Source of the DNA: Pseudomonadota bacterium
Lineage (GTDB): Bacteria; Pseudomonadota; Gammaproteobacteria; Burkholderiales; Burkholderiaceae_C
Reading direction: 5' to 3'
Length of the DNA stretch: 64,000 nucleotides
NCBI GenBank assembly: GCA_021808525.1
Contig: JAKBBK010000007.1
Coordinates: 16,335-80,334, forward strand
Below the pieces are notes generated by a model. The model was not told where the DNA came from, did no database searches, and saw only the letters and a list, made by a program, of their open reading frames with translations. The position numbers and the translations under genes are program-made. Shown piece after piece: positions 19,290 to 27,902 of this stretch (the stretch's first letter is position 1; each line of letters opens with the position of its first letter).

Positions 19290-20427
19290 GCCCCGGCGCA
19301 TCCTCTACCTCAGCGGCACCCGTGCCGACTTCGGGTTGATGCGAGCCTGCCTGCGGCGCATCGCGGCGCACCCGCGCCTGCGTCTGCGCCTGGCGGTGAC
19401 GGGCATGCACCTGTGCCCCGAGTTCGGGCACACGGTGGACGAAATCGAATCCAGCGGCCTGCCCATCGCCGCGCGCATCGCGACCGACGTCGCAGCGCGC
19501 GACGGCGCGGGCATGGCGCGCGCGGTGGCGCAGACCCTGCTGGGCGTGACGGCGGAACTGCAGCGCGAACCCTGCGACGCCCTGCTGCTGCTGGGCGACC
19601 GCGGGGAGATGCTGGCCGGTGCCACGGCCGCGCTGCATTTGGGGGTTCCCGTGGTGCACCTGCACGGGGGCGAGCGCTCGGGCACCGTGGACGAGCCGAT
19701 GCGCCACGCCATCTCCAAGCTGGCGACCTACCATTTCGCGGCCACGGCCGAATCGCGCGAGCGCCTGCTCGCCATGGGCGAGCCCCCCGAGCGGGTGTTC
19801 GTGGTGGGCGCCCCGGGGCTGGACGACATCGCCCGGCACGCGCTCGCTCCCCGCGAGCAGACCCTGCGGGCACTGGGCATCGACCCGGCGCGGGAATTCG
19901 TGCTGGTGGTGTTCCACCCGGTGGTGCAACAGGCCTCCCAGGCCGGGGAGCAGACCCGCGAGCTGCTCGCCGGCCTGCGCGCGGCCGGGGGCGGGCGGGA
20001 TTTCGAGGTACTCTGGCTGGCTCCGAACGCGGATGCCGGCTCGGCGCATATCGAGGCCGCGCTGCGGGCTCCCGGGCCGGGCTGGCACCGCATCACCCAT
20101 CTGCCGCGGGCCCGGTACCTGGACGCGCTGGCCCACGCCCGGGCGCTGGCGGGCAATTCCTCCTCGGGCATCATCGAGGCGGCGAGTTTCGGCACGCCGG
20201 TGCTGGACGTGGGGCTGCGCCAGCACCTGCGCGAACGCAACCCCGGGGTCCTGCACGCGCGGGCGCGGGCCGCGGACATCGCCGAGGCGCTGGCGCACCT
20301 GCTCCGCGCGCCGCGCCCCTCCGCGCATAATGTCTACGGCGACGGCCATGCCGGCGAGCGCATCGCGCGACTGCTCGCCGACATCGATCTGCACCCGGGC
20401 CTGTTGAACAAGACCCTGGCCTACTGA
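19270..20427 (+). CDS. neuC: UDP-N-acetylsugar 2-epimerase, hydrolysing (NeuC/LegG family)
   Basis: YLSGTRADFGLMR, LLGDRGEMLAGA, HLHGGERSGTVDEPMRHAISKLATYHFAAT, GNSSSGIIEAASFG. Confidence 0.93.
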   Translation: MSTTMPEPRRILYLSGTRADFGLMRACLRRIAAHPRLRLRLAVTGMHLCPEFGHTVDEIESSGLPIAARIATDVAARDGAGMARAVAQTLLGVTAELQREPCDALLLLGDRGEMLAGATAALHLGVPVVHLHGGERSGTVDEPMRHAISKLATYHFAATAESRERLLAMGEPPERVFVVGAPGLDDIARHALAPREQTLRALGIDPAREFVLVVFHPVVQQASQAGEQTRELLAGLRAAGGGRDFEVLWLAPNADAGSAHIEAALRAPGPGWHRITHLPRARYLDALAHARALAGNSSSGIIEAASFGTPVLDVGLRQHLRERNPGVLHARARAADIAEALAHLLRAPRPSAHNVYGDGHAGERIARLLADIDLHPGLLNKTLAY

Positions 20428-20435
20428 AACCCGCC

Positions 20436-21131
20436 GTGACCGCCTCCTTCCCTTCCCTCCGCGCCCCCGCCGCCGCGCCGGGCGACGCGCCGGTGCTGGT
20501 GGTGTTCGGCGCCGGCGGCCACGGCCGCGTGGCCGCCGATGCCGCGCTGGCCAGCAGGGCCTGGAGCGCGGTGCTGGCCTGCGACCGGCGCGAGCAACTG
20601 TGGGGCAGCGAGCTGCTGCCCGGCCTGCGGGTGCTGGCTCCGGGCGCCTTGCGTGAACTGCCGCGCCCCTGGGGTCTGCATGTGGCCATCGGGGACAACG
20701 CCTCGCGTCGGCGCGAGGCACGCTCGCTGCTGCTCGACGAGGCGCGCGCGGCCTTCCTGGCCAGCGTGGTGCACCCGCTGGCCGCGCTGTCGCCCAGCGC
20801 CCAGCTCGGGCCGGGCTGCCTGCTGGCCGCGCATTGCGTGGTCGGCCCGCTGGCGCTGCTGGGTGAAGGGGTGATCGTCAACCACACGGCGGTGGTGGAC
20901 CACGACTGCACGGTGGGGGCCTGGGCCCACGTGGCGCCGGGTGCGCGCCTGGGCGGCGCGGCGCGCGTGGGCGCCGGCGCGCTGCTGGGCTCGGGCTGCA
21001 GCCTGCTGCCCGGCTTGCGCGTGGGCGACAACAGCGTGCTGGGCGCCGGCGCGGTGGCCCTGCGGGACCTTCCCGACTCCGAGCGCTGGGCCGGCGTTCC
21101 GGCGCGGCCCTTGCATCGCGCCCCCGTCTGA
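20436..21131 (+). CDS. sugar O/N-acetyltransferase, NeuD/PglD (LegH) family
   Basis: VVFGAGGHGRVAADA N-terminal motif; left-handed beta-helix hexapeptides (GEGVIVNHTAVVDHDCTVGAWAHVAPGARLGG). Confidence 0.9.
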   Translation: MTASFPSLRAPAAAPGDAPVLVVFGAGGHGRVAADAALASRAWSAVLACDRREQLWGSELLPGLRVLAPGALRELPRPWGLHVAIGDNASRRREARSLLLDEARAAFLASVVHPLAALSPSAQLGPGCLLAAHCVVGPLALLGEGVIVNHTAVVDHDCTVGAWAHVAPGARLGGAARVGAGALLGSGCSLLPGLRVGDNSVLGAGAVALRDLPDSERWAGVPARPLHRAPV

Positions 21132-21158
21132 AACCTCCGTGCCCTCCTCCTTCCGGCC

Positions 21159-22658
21159 ATGAGTCCCCAACGTTTCGAATCCCTGCTGGTCGCGCCCGAC
21201 ACCTCGCTGCTGCAGGCCATGTCGCGCCTGGACGCCACCGCCCAGGGCGTGCTGCTGGTGGTCGACGCCTCGCGGCGCCTGTTGCGCACCATCACCGACG
21301 GCGACCTGCGCCGGGCCACGCTGGCCGGGGCCTCGCCGCGGGCGGCGCTGGGCTCGCTGCCCGGCGGGCCGGCGCAGACCGTGGGGCTCGGCGCCTCCAT
21401 GCACGACGTGCTGCAGCTCATGGACGCGCGGCGCATCGACCACGTTCCGGTACTCGACGACGACGGGCGGGTGGTGGACCTGGTCACTCGGCGCGAACTC
21501 TCGCGACGCACCTACCTGTCGGCGCCGCACCTGGGGGACGACGAGGCCTCGCTGGTGCGCGAGGCCTTCGAATCCAACTGGATCGCGCCGCTGGGCCCGC
21601 ATGTGGACGCCTTCGAGCGCGAGCTGGCCGACTACGTCGGCGTGGGCCACGCGGCGGCCACCAGCTCCGGCACCGCGGCATTGCACCTGGGCCTGCGCCT
21701 GCTCGGCGTGGGTCCCGGCGACGCGGTGCTGTGTTCCAGCCTGACCTTCGTGGCCAGCGCCAATCCCATTCGCCAGCTCGGTGCGGTCCCGGTGTTCGTC
21801 GACTCCGAGCCCGAGGGCTGGAGCATGTCGCCCGAGGCCTTGCGCACGGCGCTGTCGCAGCTCGGGGCCGAAGGCCTGCGGCCCAAGGCCGCGGTGGTGG
21901 TGAACCTGTACGGCCAGAGCGCGCGCATGGACGAGTTGATTCCGCTGCTCGACGAGGCCGGCGTGCCCATGCTGGAGGATGCCGCGGAGTCGCTGGGAGC
22001 GACCCTGGGCGGGCGCGCCAGTGGCAGTTTCGGGCGCCTGGCGCTGTTCTCCTTCAACGGCAACAAGATCATCACCACCTCCGGCGGCGGCATGCTGGTG
22101 GGCGAGGACCCGGGCCTGATCGCGCATGCGCGCAAGCTGTCGACCCAGGCCCGCGAGCCGGCGCGGCACTACGAACACGTGGAGGACGGCTACAACTACC
22201 GGCTCAGCAACGTGCTGGCGGGCATCGGCCGCGGCCAGCTGCGCGTGCTCGACCAGCGCGTGCGCCGGCGCCGCGAGATCTTCGCGTTCTACGCGCGCGA
22301 ACTCGCCGCCGTCCAGGGGCTGCGCTGGATGGTCGAGCCGCAAGGCCACGTGGGCACGCGCTGGCTGTCGGCCTTCACGCTGGACCTGCCCGAGGCCTCG
22401 CGGCGCCGCGACGCGCTGCTCGATTTCCTCGAGCGCCACAACGTCGAGGCGCGCCCGGTGTGGAAGCCCATGCACCTGCAGCCGCTGTACGCCGGCAGCC
22501 GCTACTTCCCGCATGCGCCGGGCGAGGACGTATCGCGGGCCCTGTTCGAGGGCGGCGTGTGCCTGCCCTCGGGCTCCAACATGGACGATACGCAACTGGC
22601 CCATGTGTGCGAGCTGCTGCTGCGCGGCCTGCAACTCGTCGCCGGTGGCTCGCGATGA
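21159..22658 (+). CDS. CBS-domain pair fused to DegT/DnrJ/EryC1 aminotransferase (LegC/PglE-like)
   Basis: N-terminal SLLQAMSRLDATAQGVLLVVDASRRLLRTITDGDLRR...IDHVPVLDDDGRVVDLVTRREL (CBS pair), then GTAALHLGLRLL, DAAESLGATLGG, FSFNGNKIITTSGGGML (PLP lysine). Confidence 0.9.
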   Translation: MSPQRFESLLVAPDTSLLQAMSRLDATAQGVLLVVDASRRLLRTITDGDLRRATLAGASPRAALGSLPGGPAQTVGLGASMHDVLQLMDARRIDHVPVLDDDGRVVDLVTRRELSRRTYLSAPHLGDDEASLVREAFESNWIAPLGPHVDAFERELADYVGVGHAAATSSGTAALHLGLRLLGVGPGDAVLCSSLTFVASANPIRQLGAVPVFVDSEPEGWSMSPEALRTALSQLGAEGLRPKAAVVVNLYGQSARMDELIPLLDEAGVPMLEDAAESLGATLGGRASGSFGRLALFSFNGNKIITTSGGGMLVGEDPGLIAHARKLSTQAREPARHYEHVEDGYNYRLSNVLAGIGRGQLRVLDQRVRRRREIFAFYARELAAVQGLRWMVEPQGHVGTRWLSAFTLDLPEASRRRDALLDFLERHNVEARPVWKPMHLQPLYAGSRYFPHAPGEDVSRALFEGGVCLPSGSNMDDTQLAHVCELLLRGLQLVAGGSR

Positions 22659-24520
22659 GCCGGCTGGGGGATGCCTGGCGTCGCACCGGGGCGGCGGCCG
22701 TGCTGGACGCGGAACTGGTCGCGCTGGCCTGGGTCGCGGCCTTCGTGTTCCGGTTCAGCCTGCTGCGCAACAACGCGCCGGCCAATGTCATGCACATCGT
22801 GGCCGTCACGCTGCCCATGGCGGTGCTGGCCTGGGGCGCGGCGCTGGGATGGTTCGGCATCTACCGCAGCGCCTGGCGCCACGCCAGCCTGCCCGACGTA
22901 TGGCGCCTGGTGCGCGCCTGCGCGGTGGCCGCGCTGGCGCTGGCGGCTCTGCTGCTGGTCATCCGCGTGCCCAATTTCCCGCGCTCCATCGTGCTCATCC
23001 ATCCGCTGCTGGCGGGCGGCGCGCTGCTGGCGCTGCGCCTGGCGCAGCGCCAGCTCGCCGAGCGCAGCCACCGCGGCGCTCCGGGAGAGGCCAGGCCGCT
23101 GCTGCTGCTGGGCAGCGTGGACGACGCGGCGCCCGCCTTGCAAAGCCTGCGCGCCACGCGCCTGTGGCGGGCGGTGGCGGTGTACAGCCCGCTGGAGGCG
23201 GAAGCCGGCGCGCGCCTGCAGGACATTCCCGTGCTCGGCCCGCCGCGCGCGCTGGCCGAGGTGGCGCGCGAATTCGGCGCCCAGCATGCGCTGGTGGCGG
23301 GCAGCGCCGGCTCGGCCACGCGCCGGCTGCTGCTCGAAAAGGCCAGTGGAGCCCGCCTGGCGCTGCTCACGCTGCCGCGCGCCGACGACTGGCTGCAGCA
23401 GGGCGCGGCCTCGGCGGTGCCGCGCAACCTGGAGCTCGATGACCTGCTGGGTCGCGCCGCGGTGCAGCTCGACGTGCGCGGCCTGTCGGACCTGCTGGCC
23501 GGCCAATGCGTGCTGGTGACCGGCGCGGGCGGCTCCATCGGTTCGGAACTGTGCCGCCAGATCGCGCGCTTCGGGGTCGGCCGGCTGGTGTGCCTGGACA
23601 TGTCCGAGTTCGCCATCTACCAGCTCGAGCAGGAGCTGCGCGCGCGCCACCCGGACATGCCGGCCGTGTTCCTCACCGCCAACGTGCGCGACGCCACGCG
23701 CCTGCGCGTGCTGTTCGAGCGCCAGCGCCCGGCCGTGGTGTTCCACGCCGCGGCCTACAAGCATGTGCCGCTGATGGAGCAGGACAACGCGATCGAGGCG
23801 CTGCGCACCAATGTGCTGGGCACCATCCACTCGGCGCGCGCCGCCGCGCTCAGCGGGGCGCGGCGCTTCGTGCTCGTGTCCACCGACAAGGCGGTGAACC
23901 CGACCAATGTGATGGGCGCCAGCAAGCGCCTGGCCGAGCGCGCGCTGCAGGTGCTGGCGCACGAGCATCCCGGCACGCGCATGGTGGCGGTGCGATTCGG
24001 CAATGTGCTGGGCTCCAGCGGCAGCGTGGTGCCGCGCTTCGCGCAGCAGATCGCCGCCGGCGGTCCGGTCACGGTCACCCACCCGGACATCGTGCGCTAT
24101 TTCATGACCATCCCCGAGGCCGCGCAGCTGGTGCTGCAGGCCGCGCTGATGGGCGACAGCGGCCAGATCTACGTGCTCGACATGGGCGAGCCGGTGCGCA
24201 TCGTCGAGCTGGCTCGGCTGATGATCCGGCTGTCCGGGCGCGACGAGGACGAAATCCCCGTGGTGTTCACGGGACTTCGTCCGGGCGAGAAACTGTACGA
24301 GGAACTGCTGGCCGACGACGAGACCACGCTGCCCACGCCGCACCCGAAGCTGCGCGTGGCGCGCCACAGCGACGTAGAGGGGCCGCGCGTGGACCTCGAG
24401 GAACTGCAACGGCGCATCGCCATCGGCGGCGAGGAGCCCGAAGCCGCGGCGGTGAAGCAGCTGCTGGCGTCCCTGGTGCCGGAATACCGACCGCAACTTG
24501 CTCCGGAGGGCAATGCATGA
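22655..24520 (+). CDS. membrane UDP-sugar 4,6-dehydratase (PglF/WbpM/CapD family)
   Basis: N-terminal TM segments, LVTGAGGSIGSELCRQIARFG, HAAAYKHVPLMEQ, VSTDKAVNPTNVMGASKR, TGLRPGEKLYEELL. Confidence 0.93.
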   Translation: MSRLGDAWRRTGAAAVLDAELVALAWVAAFVFRFSLLRNNAPANVMHIVAVTLPMAVLAWGAALGWFGIYRSAWRHASLPDVWRLVRACAVAALALAALLLVIRVPNFPRSIVLIHPLLAGGALLALRLAQRQLAERSHRGAPGEARPLLLLGSVDDAAPALQSLRATRLWRAVAVYSPLEAEAGARLQDIPVLGPPRALAEVAREFGAQHALVAGSAGSATRRLLLEKASGARLALLTLPRADDWLQQGAASAVPRNLELDDLLGRAAVQLDVRGLSDLLAGQCVLVTGAGGSIGSELCRQIARFGVGRLVCLDMSEFAIYQLEQELRARHPDMPAVFLTANVRDATRLRVLFERQRPAVVFHAAAYKHVPLMEQDNAIEALRTNVLGTIHSARAAALSGARRFVLVSTDKAVNPTNVMGASKRLAERALQVLAHEHPGTRMVAVRFGNVLGSSGSVVPRFAQQIAAGGPVTVTHPDIVRYFMTIPEAAQLVLQAALMGDSGQIYVLDMGEPVRIVELARLMIRLSGRDEDEIPVVFTGLRPGEKLYEELLADDETTLPTPHPKLRVARHSDVEGPRVDLEELQRRIAIGGEEPEAAAVKQLLASLVPEYRPQLAPEGNA

Positions 24521-25215
24521 ATGGCAGCGCGCAATACGTGCTGGAGGCGCGCGACGTGCGCAAGCGCTACGCCGGCGGACCGCAGACCGTGGAAGTGCTG
24601 GCCGGCGCCTCGCTGCGCCTGCAGGCGGGCCAGTCGCTGGCCATCACGGGGGCCTCGGGCTCCGGCAAGAGCACCCTGCTGCACCTGCTGGGCGGACTCG
24701 ACCTGGCGGACGCCGGACACATCGAGGTCTGCGGCGCGAGCTGGGCCGGCATGTCGCCGGCGCAGCAGGGCCAGTGGCGCAACCGGCATGTCGGATTCGT
24801 GTACCAGTTCCACCACCTGCTGCCCGAGTTCAGCGCCCTGGACAACGTGATGATGCCCCTGCGCATTCGCCGCGTCGCGGCCGCGCAGGCGCAGCAGCGG
24901 GCGAGCGCGCTGCTGGAGCAGGTGGGCCTGGCCTCGCGCCTGCGCCACCGCCCGGCCGAGCTCTCCGGGGGCGAGCGCCAGCGCGTGGCCCTGGCGCGCG
25001 CGCTGGTCACCCAGCCGGCGCTGCTGCTGGCCGACGAGCCGACCGGCAACCTCGATGCCGAGTCCGCCGACGTGGTGTTCCGCCTGATCGAGACCATGGC
25101 GCGCGAGCATGGCAGCGCGATGGTGCTGGTCACGCACGACGCGGCCCTGGCCGCGCGCTGCGGCCGCGCGCTGCACCTGCAGCACGGCATGCTGCACGAG
25201 GCCACGCAGGCCTGA
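24517..25215 (+). CDS. lolD: lipoprotein-releasing ABC transporter ATPase
   Basis: GASGSGKSTLLHLLGGLD, FVYQFHHLLPEFSALDNVMMPL, LSGGERQRVALARAL. Confidence 0.92.
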   Translation: MNGSAQYVLEARDVRKRYAGGPQTVEVLAGASLRLQAGQSLAITGASGSGKSTLLHLLGGLDLADAGHIEVCGASWAGMSPAQQGQWRNRHVGFVYQFHHLLPEFSALDNVMMPLRIRRVAAAQAQQRASALLEQVGLASRLRHRPAELSGGERQRVALARALVTQPALLLADEPTGNLDAESADVVFRLIETMAREHGSAMVLVTHDAALAARCGRALHLQHGMLHEATQA

Positions 25216-25225
25216 TCAGGCCCGA

Positions 25226-27850
25226 TCAGGCCTGCGCGCGCAGGTAATCGCCGGCGCAGCGCAGCAGATGGTCCAGCGCCGACTGGGCCATGGCGTCGTC
25301 GGCGTCGGGGCCGGCGGCCATCCAGTCGCGGAACATCGCGTACAACTCGGCGTAGGCCATGGACAGCGGGTGCTGCGCGCCCAGGCCCGAGGCCCGCAGC
25401 CAGCGCCCCACCGGGCCTTCGGAGGGCTCGCGGCTCATGATCAGCGGCGGCTTGGGCTCCGGATAGTGACGCGCGATCAGCAGGTCGGTGTCCAGCGCCA
25501 CCAGTTGCTCGGCCACGCAGCTGAGCAGCCCGGCCTGGCGCGGCGCGCGCCGCGGCTGCCAGCCGGCCAGCCAGGTCTCGAATTCCGGCGCGGGCATGGG
25601 GCGGGCGATGCCCCAGCCCTGGGCCTGCGGCACGCGCAACGCGCGCAGGGCATCGACGATGTCGGGCGTCTCCGCCCCCTCGGCCACGAAATCCACCCCC
25701 AGGCCGCGCGCCAGCTGGGCCAGGCTCTGCACGAAGCGCAGGTCCTGCGGGTTGTCGGCCAGGCCGCGGATGAAGCCCTGGTCCAGCTTGATGATGTCGA
25801 TGGGCAGTTCCTTCACCCGCAGCAGCGAGGAGTAGGCACTGCCCACATCGTCCAGCGCGATGCGACAGCCGAAGGCGCGCAGCGCGCTCAGCGTGTCCTG
25901 CGCGCTGGCGAAGGAGAGAAAGTCGTTGTGCTCGAGCAGTTCCAGCACCATGCGCTGCGGCGGCAGGCCGCTGCTGGCGGCCACCTCGCGAACCGTGTCC
26001 AGCGCCTCGCCGGAGGCCAGCAGCAGAGGATCGATGTTGACCGCCACGGTGAGCTCGGCGCCGCATTCACGCTGCCAGCGCAGCGCGTCCTCGGCGGCCT
26101 GGCGCAGCACGGCCACGGTCATCGCCACCAGGCCGTCGCGTCCGAGCTGGTGGATGAAGTCCAGCGGCCCGATCAGGCGCCCGTGGCCGTCGTCCAGTCG
26201 CGCCAACGCCTCCACCTCGACCACGCGGGAACTGTTCATGTCCACCACCGGCTGGTAGTGCACGCGCAGCCCGCCATGGCCGAAACGCTCGCGCACCAGG
26301 CGCAGGTGCTGGTAGTGGTCGCGGTCCACCTCGGGCTGGTACAGGCGCCAGAAGGGCGCATCGCTGCCGCGTGGCTGGCGCTTGATCGCGTACAGCGCCT
26401 GGTCGGCGTGGCGCAGCAACTCGTCGGGGTCGCTCGAATCCTCGGGGTAGACGGTCAGGCCCAGGCTGGCGCGGATCTGCAGCACGCTGTCCCCGGGAGG
26501 CAGGGTCACCGGCTCGACGATGCACTGGCGAATGCGCGTGAGCATGGGCTCCAGGTCCTCGCGCGCCACCATGCCCTGCATGACCAGCACGATCTCGTCG
26601 CCGCCCAGGCGCGCCACCATGTCGGAGGAGCGCACGGCCTCGACCAGGCGCGCCGCCACGGTGCGCAGCAAGGCGTCGCCGGCGGCGTGCCCGTGGTTGT
26701 CGTTGATCTGCTTGAAGTCGTCGAAGTCCAGGATGCCCACGGCGACGAAACCACCCTGCGCATCGGCCTGGGCCAGCAGATCCTGCAGGCGCGAGCGCAG
26801 GCCGCGGCGATTGAGCAGGCCGGTCAGCGGATCGTGCTCGGCCAGCCAGGAGATGTGGTGGTGCTCCTGCTGCAGGCGGCGACGCAGGTCGAAGGCGTCC
26901 AGCGCGTGCCCGAGCAGGCGCGCGACCCGCTCCAGCAATTCCAGCACGGCGGGGGTGAACACCCCCGCGCGCCCGGACGCCACGCCGAGCAGCGCCCAGC
27001 GATGGCCGCCGCGCGGAATCGGCACCATGGCCACCGCGCGCATGCCCAGGCGCCGCAGGCTCTCGCGGTACTGCCCCAGCCCGACGTCGGCCAGGTAATC
27101 GTTGCTGTACTGCAGCGTGCGGCTGTTCCAGGCACGCGCGGCCAGGCTGCGCTCGGACTGATCCCCCAGCACATTGGGTCGGTACCAGTCCTCGCCGACA
27201 TGCGCGCTGCCGGCCTGGGCCAGCAGGTCCACGAAACCCTGCTGCCCGGCGCGCCCGATCAGCACGGCCTGGAACAAGCCGGAGTCGGCCAGGCGCTCGC
27301 AGGCCCTTTGCAGCATGTCACCCAGGTCGCCGGCCGAAAGCACCAGCTCCTCCTCGGCCAGCAGCGCTCGGTACAGGCCCTGCGTGGTCTCGTGCTCGCG
27401 CTGCTGCTCGCGGCGCCGCGTGACGTCCTCGAGCAGGCCCAGGTAGTAGCGCGGGCGGGCGCGCGCGGAGCCTCCCGCCGGCAACGGAGACAGTTGCAGC
27501 GAGACCCAGGTCTCGCTGCCGTCGCCGCCCCGGTTGCACAGCTCCACCTGGCAGGAGCGCGCCTCGGCCAGCGCGGCGCGTACTTCCTGCAGGGCCGGCT
27601 GCTCGCCCGCCTCGCCCTGCAGGAAGCGGGCGCGCGCGCCCAGCGCATGCTCCGCGCTGGTGCCGATGAGCCGGCAATAGGCGGGGTTCACGTACAGCAG
27701 CGGGAAATCCCCCTCGCGTGCGTCGGCGATCATCACGCCCAGGCTCATCGCCTCGAGCACGGCGCGCCAGCCGGCCGCGCCCGGCACGTCCCAGGCGGCG
27801 GGCTCGGACTTCGACGTTGAATGCGCGGGCGCTTGCATGGCGCACAGCAT
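25226..27850 (-). CDS. PAS-GAF-GGDEF-EAL cyclic-di-GMP turnover protein
   Basis: ARLGGDEIVLV (GGDEI), VEVEALARL (EAL), ALDDVGSAYSSLLRVKELPIDIIKLDQGFI, EGAET. Confidence 0.92.
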   Translation of the reverse strand: MLCAMQAPAHSTSKSEPAAWDVPGAAGWRAVLEAMSLGVMIADAREGDFPLLYVNPAYCRLIGTSAEHALGARARFLQGEAGEQPALQEVRAALAEARSCQVELCNRGGDGSETWVSLQLSPLPAGGSARARPRYYLGLLEDVTRRREQQREHETTQGLYRALLAEEELVLSAGDLGDMLQRACERLADSGLFQAVLIGRAGQQGFVDLLAQAGSAHVGEDWYRPNVLGDQSERSLAARAWNSRTLQYSNDYLADVGLGQYRESLRRLGMRAVAMVPIPRGGHRWALLGVASGRAGVFTPAVLELLERVARLLGHALDAFDLRRRLQQEHHHISWLAEHDPLTGLLNRRGLRSRLQDLLAQADAQGGFVAVGILDFDDFKQINDNHGHAAGDALLRTVAARLVEAVRSSDMVARLGGDEIVLVMQGMVAREDLEPMLTRIRQCIVEPVTLPPGDSVLQIRASLGLTVYPEDSSDPDELLRHADQALYAIKRQPRGSDAPFWRLYQPEVDRDHYQHLRLVRERFGHGGLRVHYQPVVDMNSSRVVEVEALARLDDGHGRLIGPLDFIHQLGRDGLVAMTVAVLRQAAEDALRWQRECGAELTVAVNIDPLLLASGEALDTVREVAASSGLPPQRMVLELLEHNDFLSFASAQDTLSALRAFGCRIALDDVGSAYSSLLRVKELPIDIIKLDQGFIRGLADNPQDLRFVQSLAQLARGLGVDFVAEGAETPDIVDALRALRVPQAQGWGIARPMPAPEFETWLAGWQPRRAPRQAGLLSCVAEQLVALDTDLLIARHYPEPKPPLIMSREPSEGPVGRWLRASGLGAQHPLSMAYAELYAMFRDWMAAGPDADDAMAQSALDHLLRCAGDYLRAQA

Positions 27851-27902
27851 AGCCTGCCCCGGGCGACGGCGGCTGCGCCCGACGCCACCGGCCTGACGGG
27901 GA

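Noticed and set aside
17485-20427. Plain sialic acid (Neu5Ac) biosynthesis operon
   Set aside because: Possible, but the adjoining dehydratase, aminotransferase and acetyltransferase make a legionaminate-type product more likely; substrate cannot be fixed from sequence alone.
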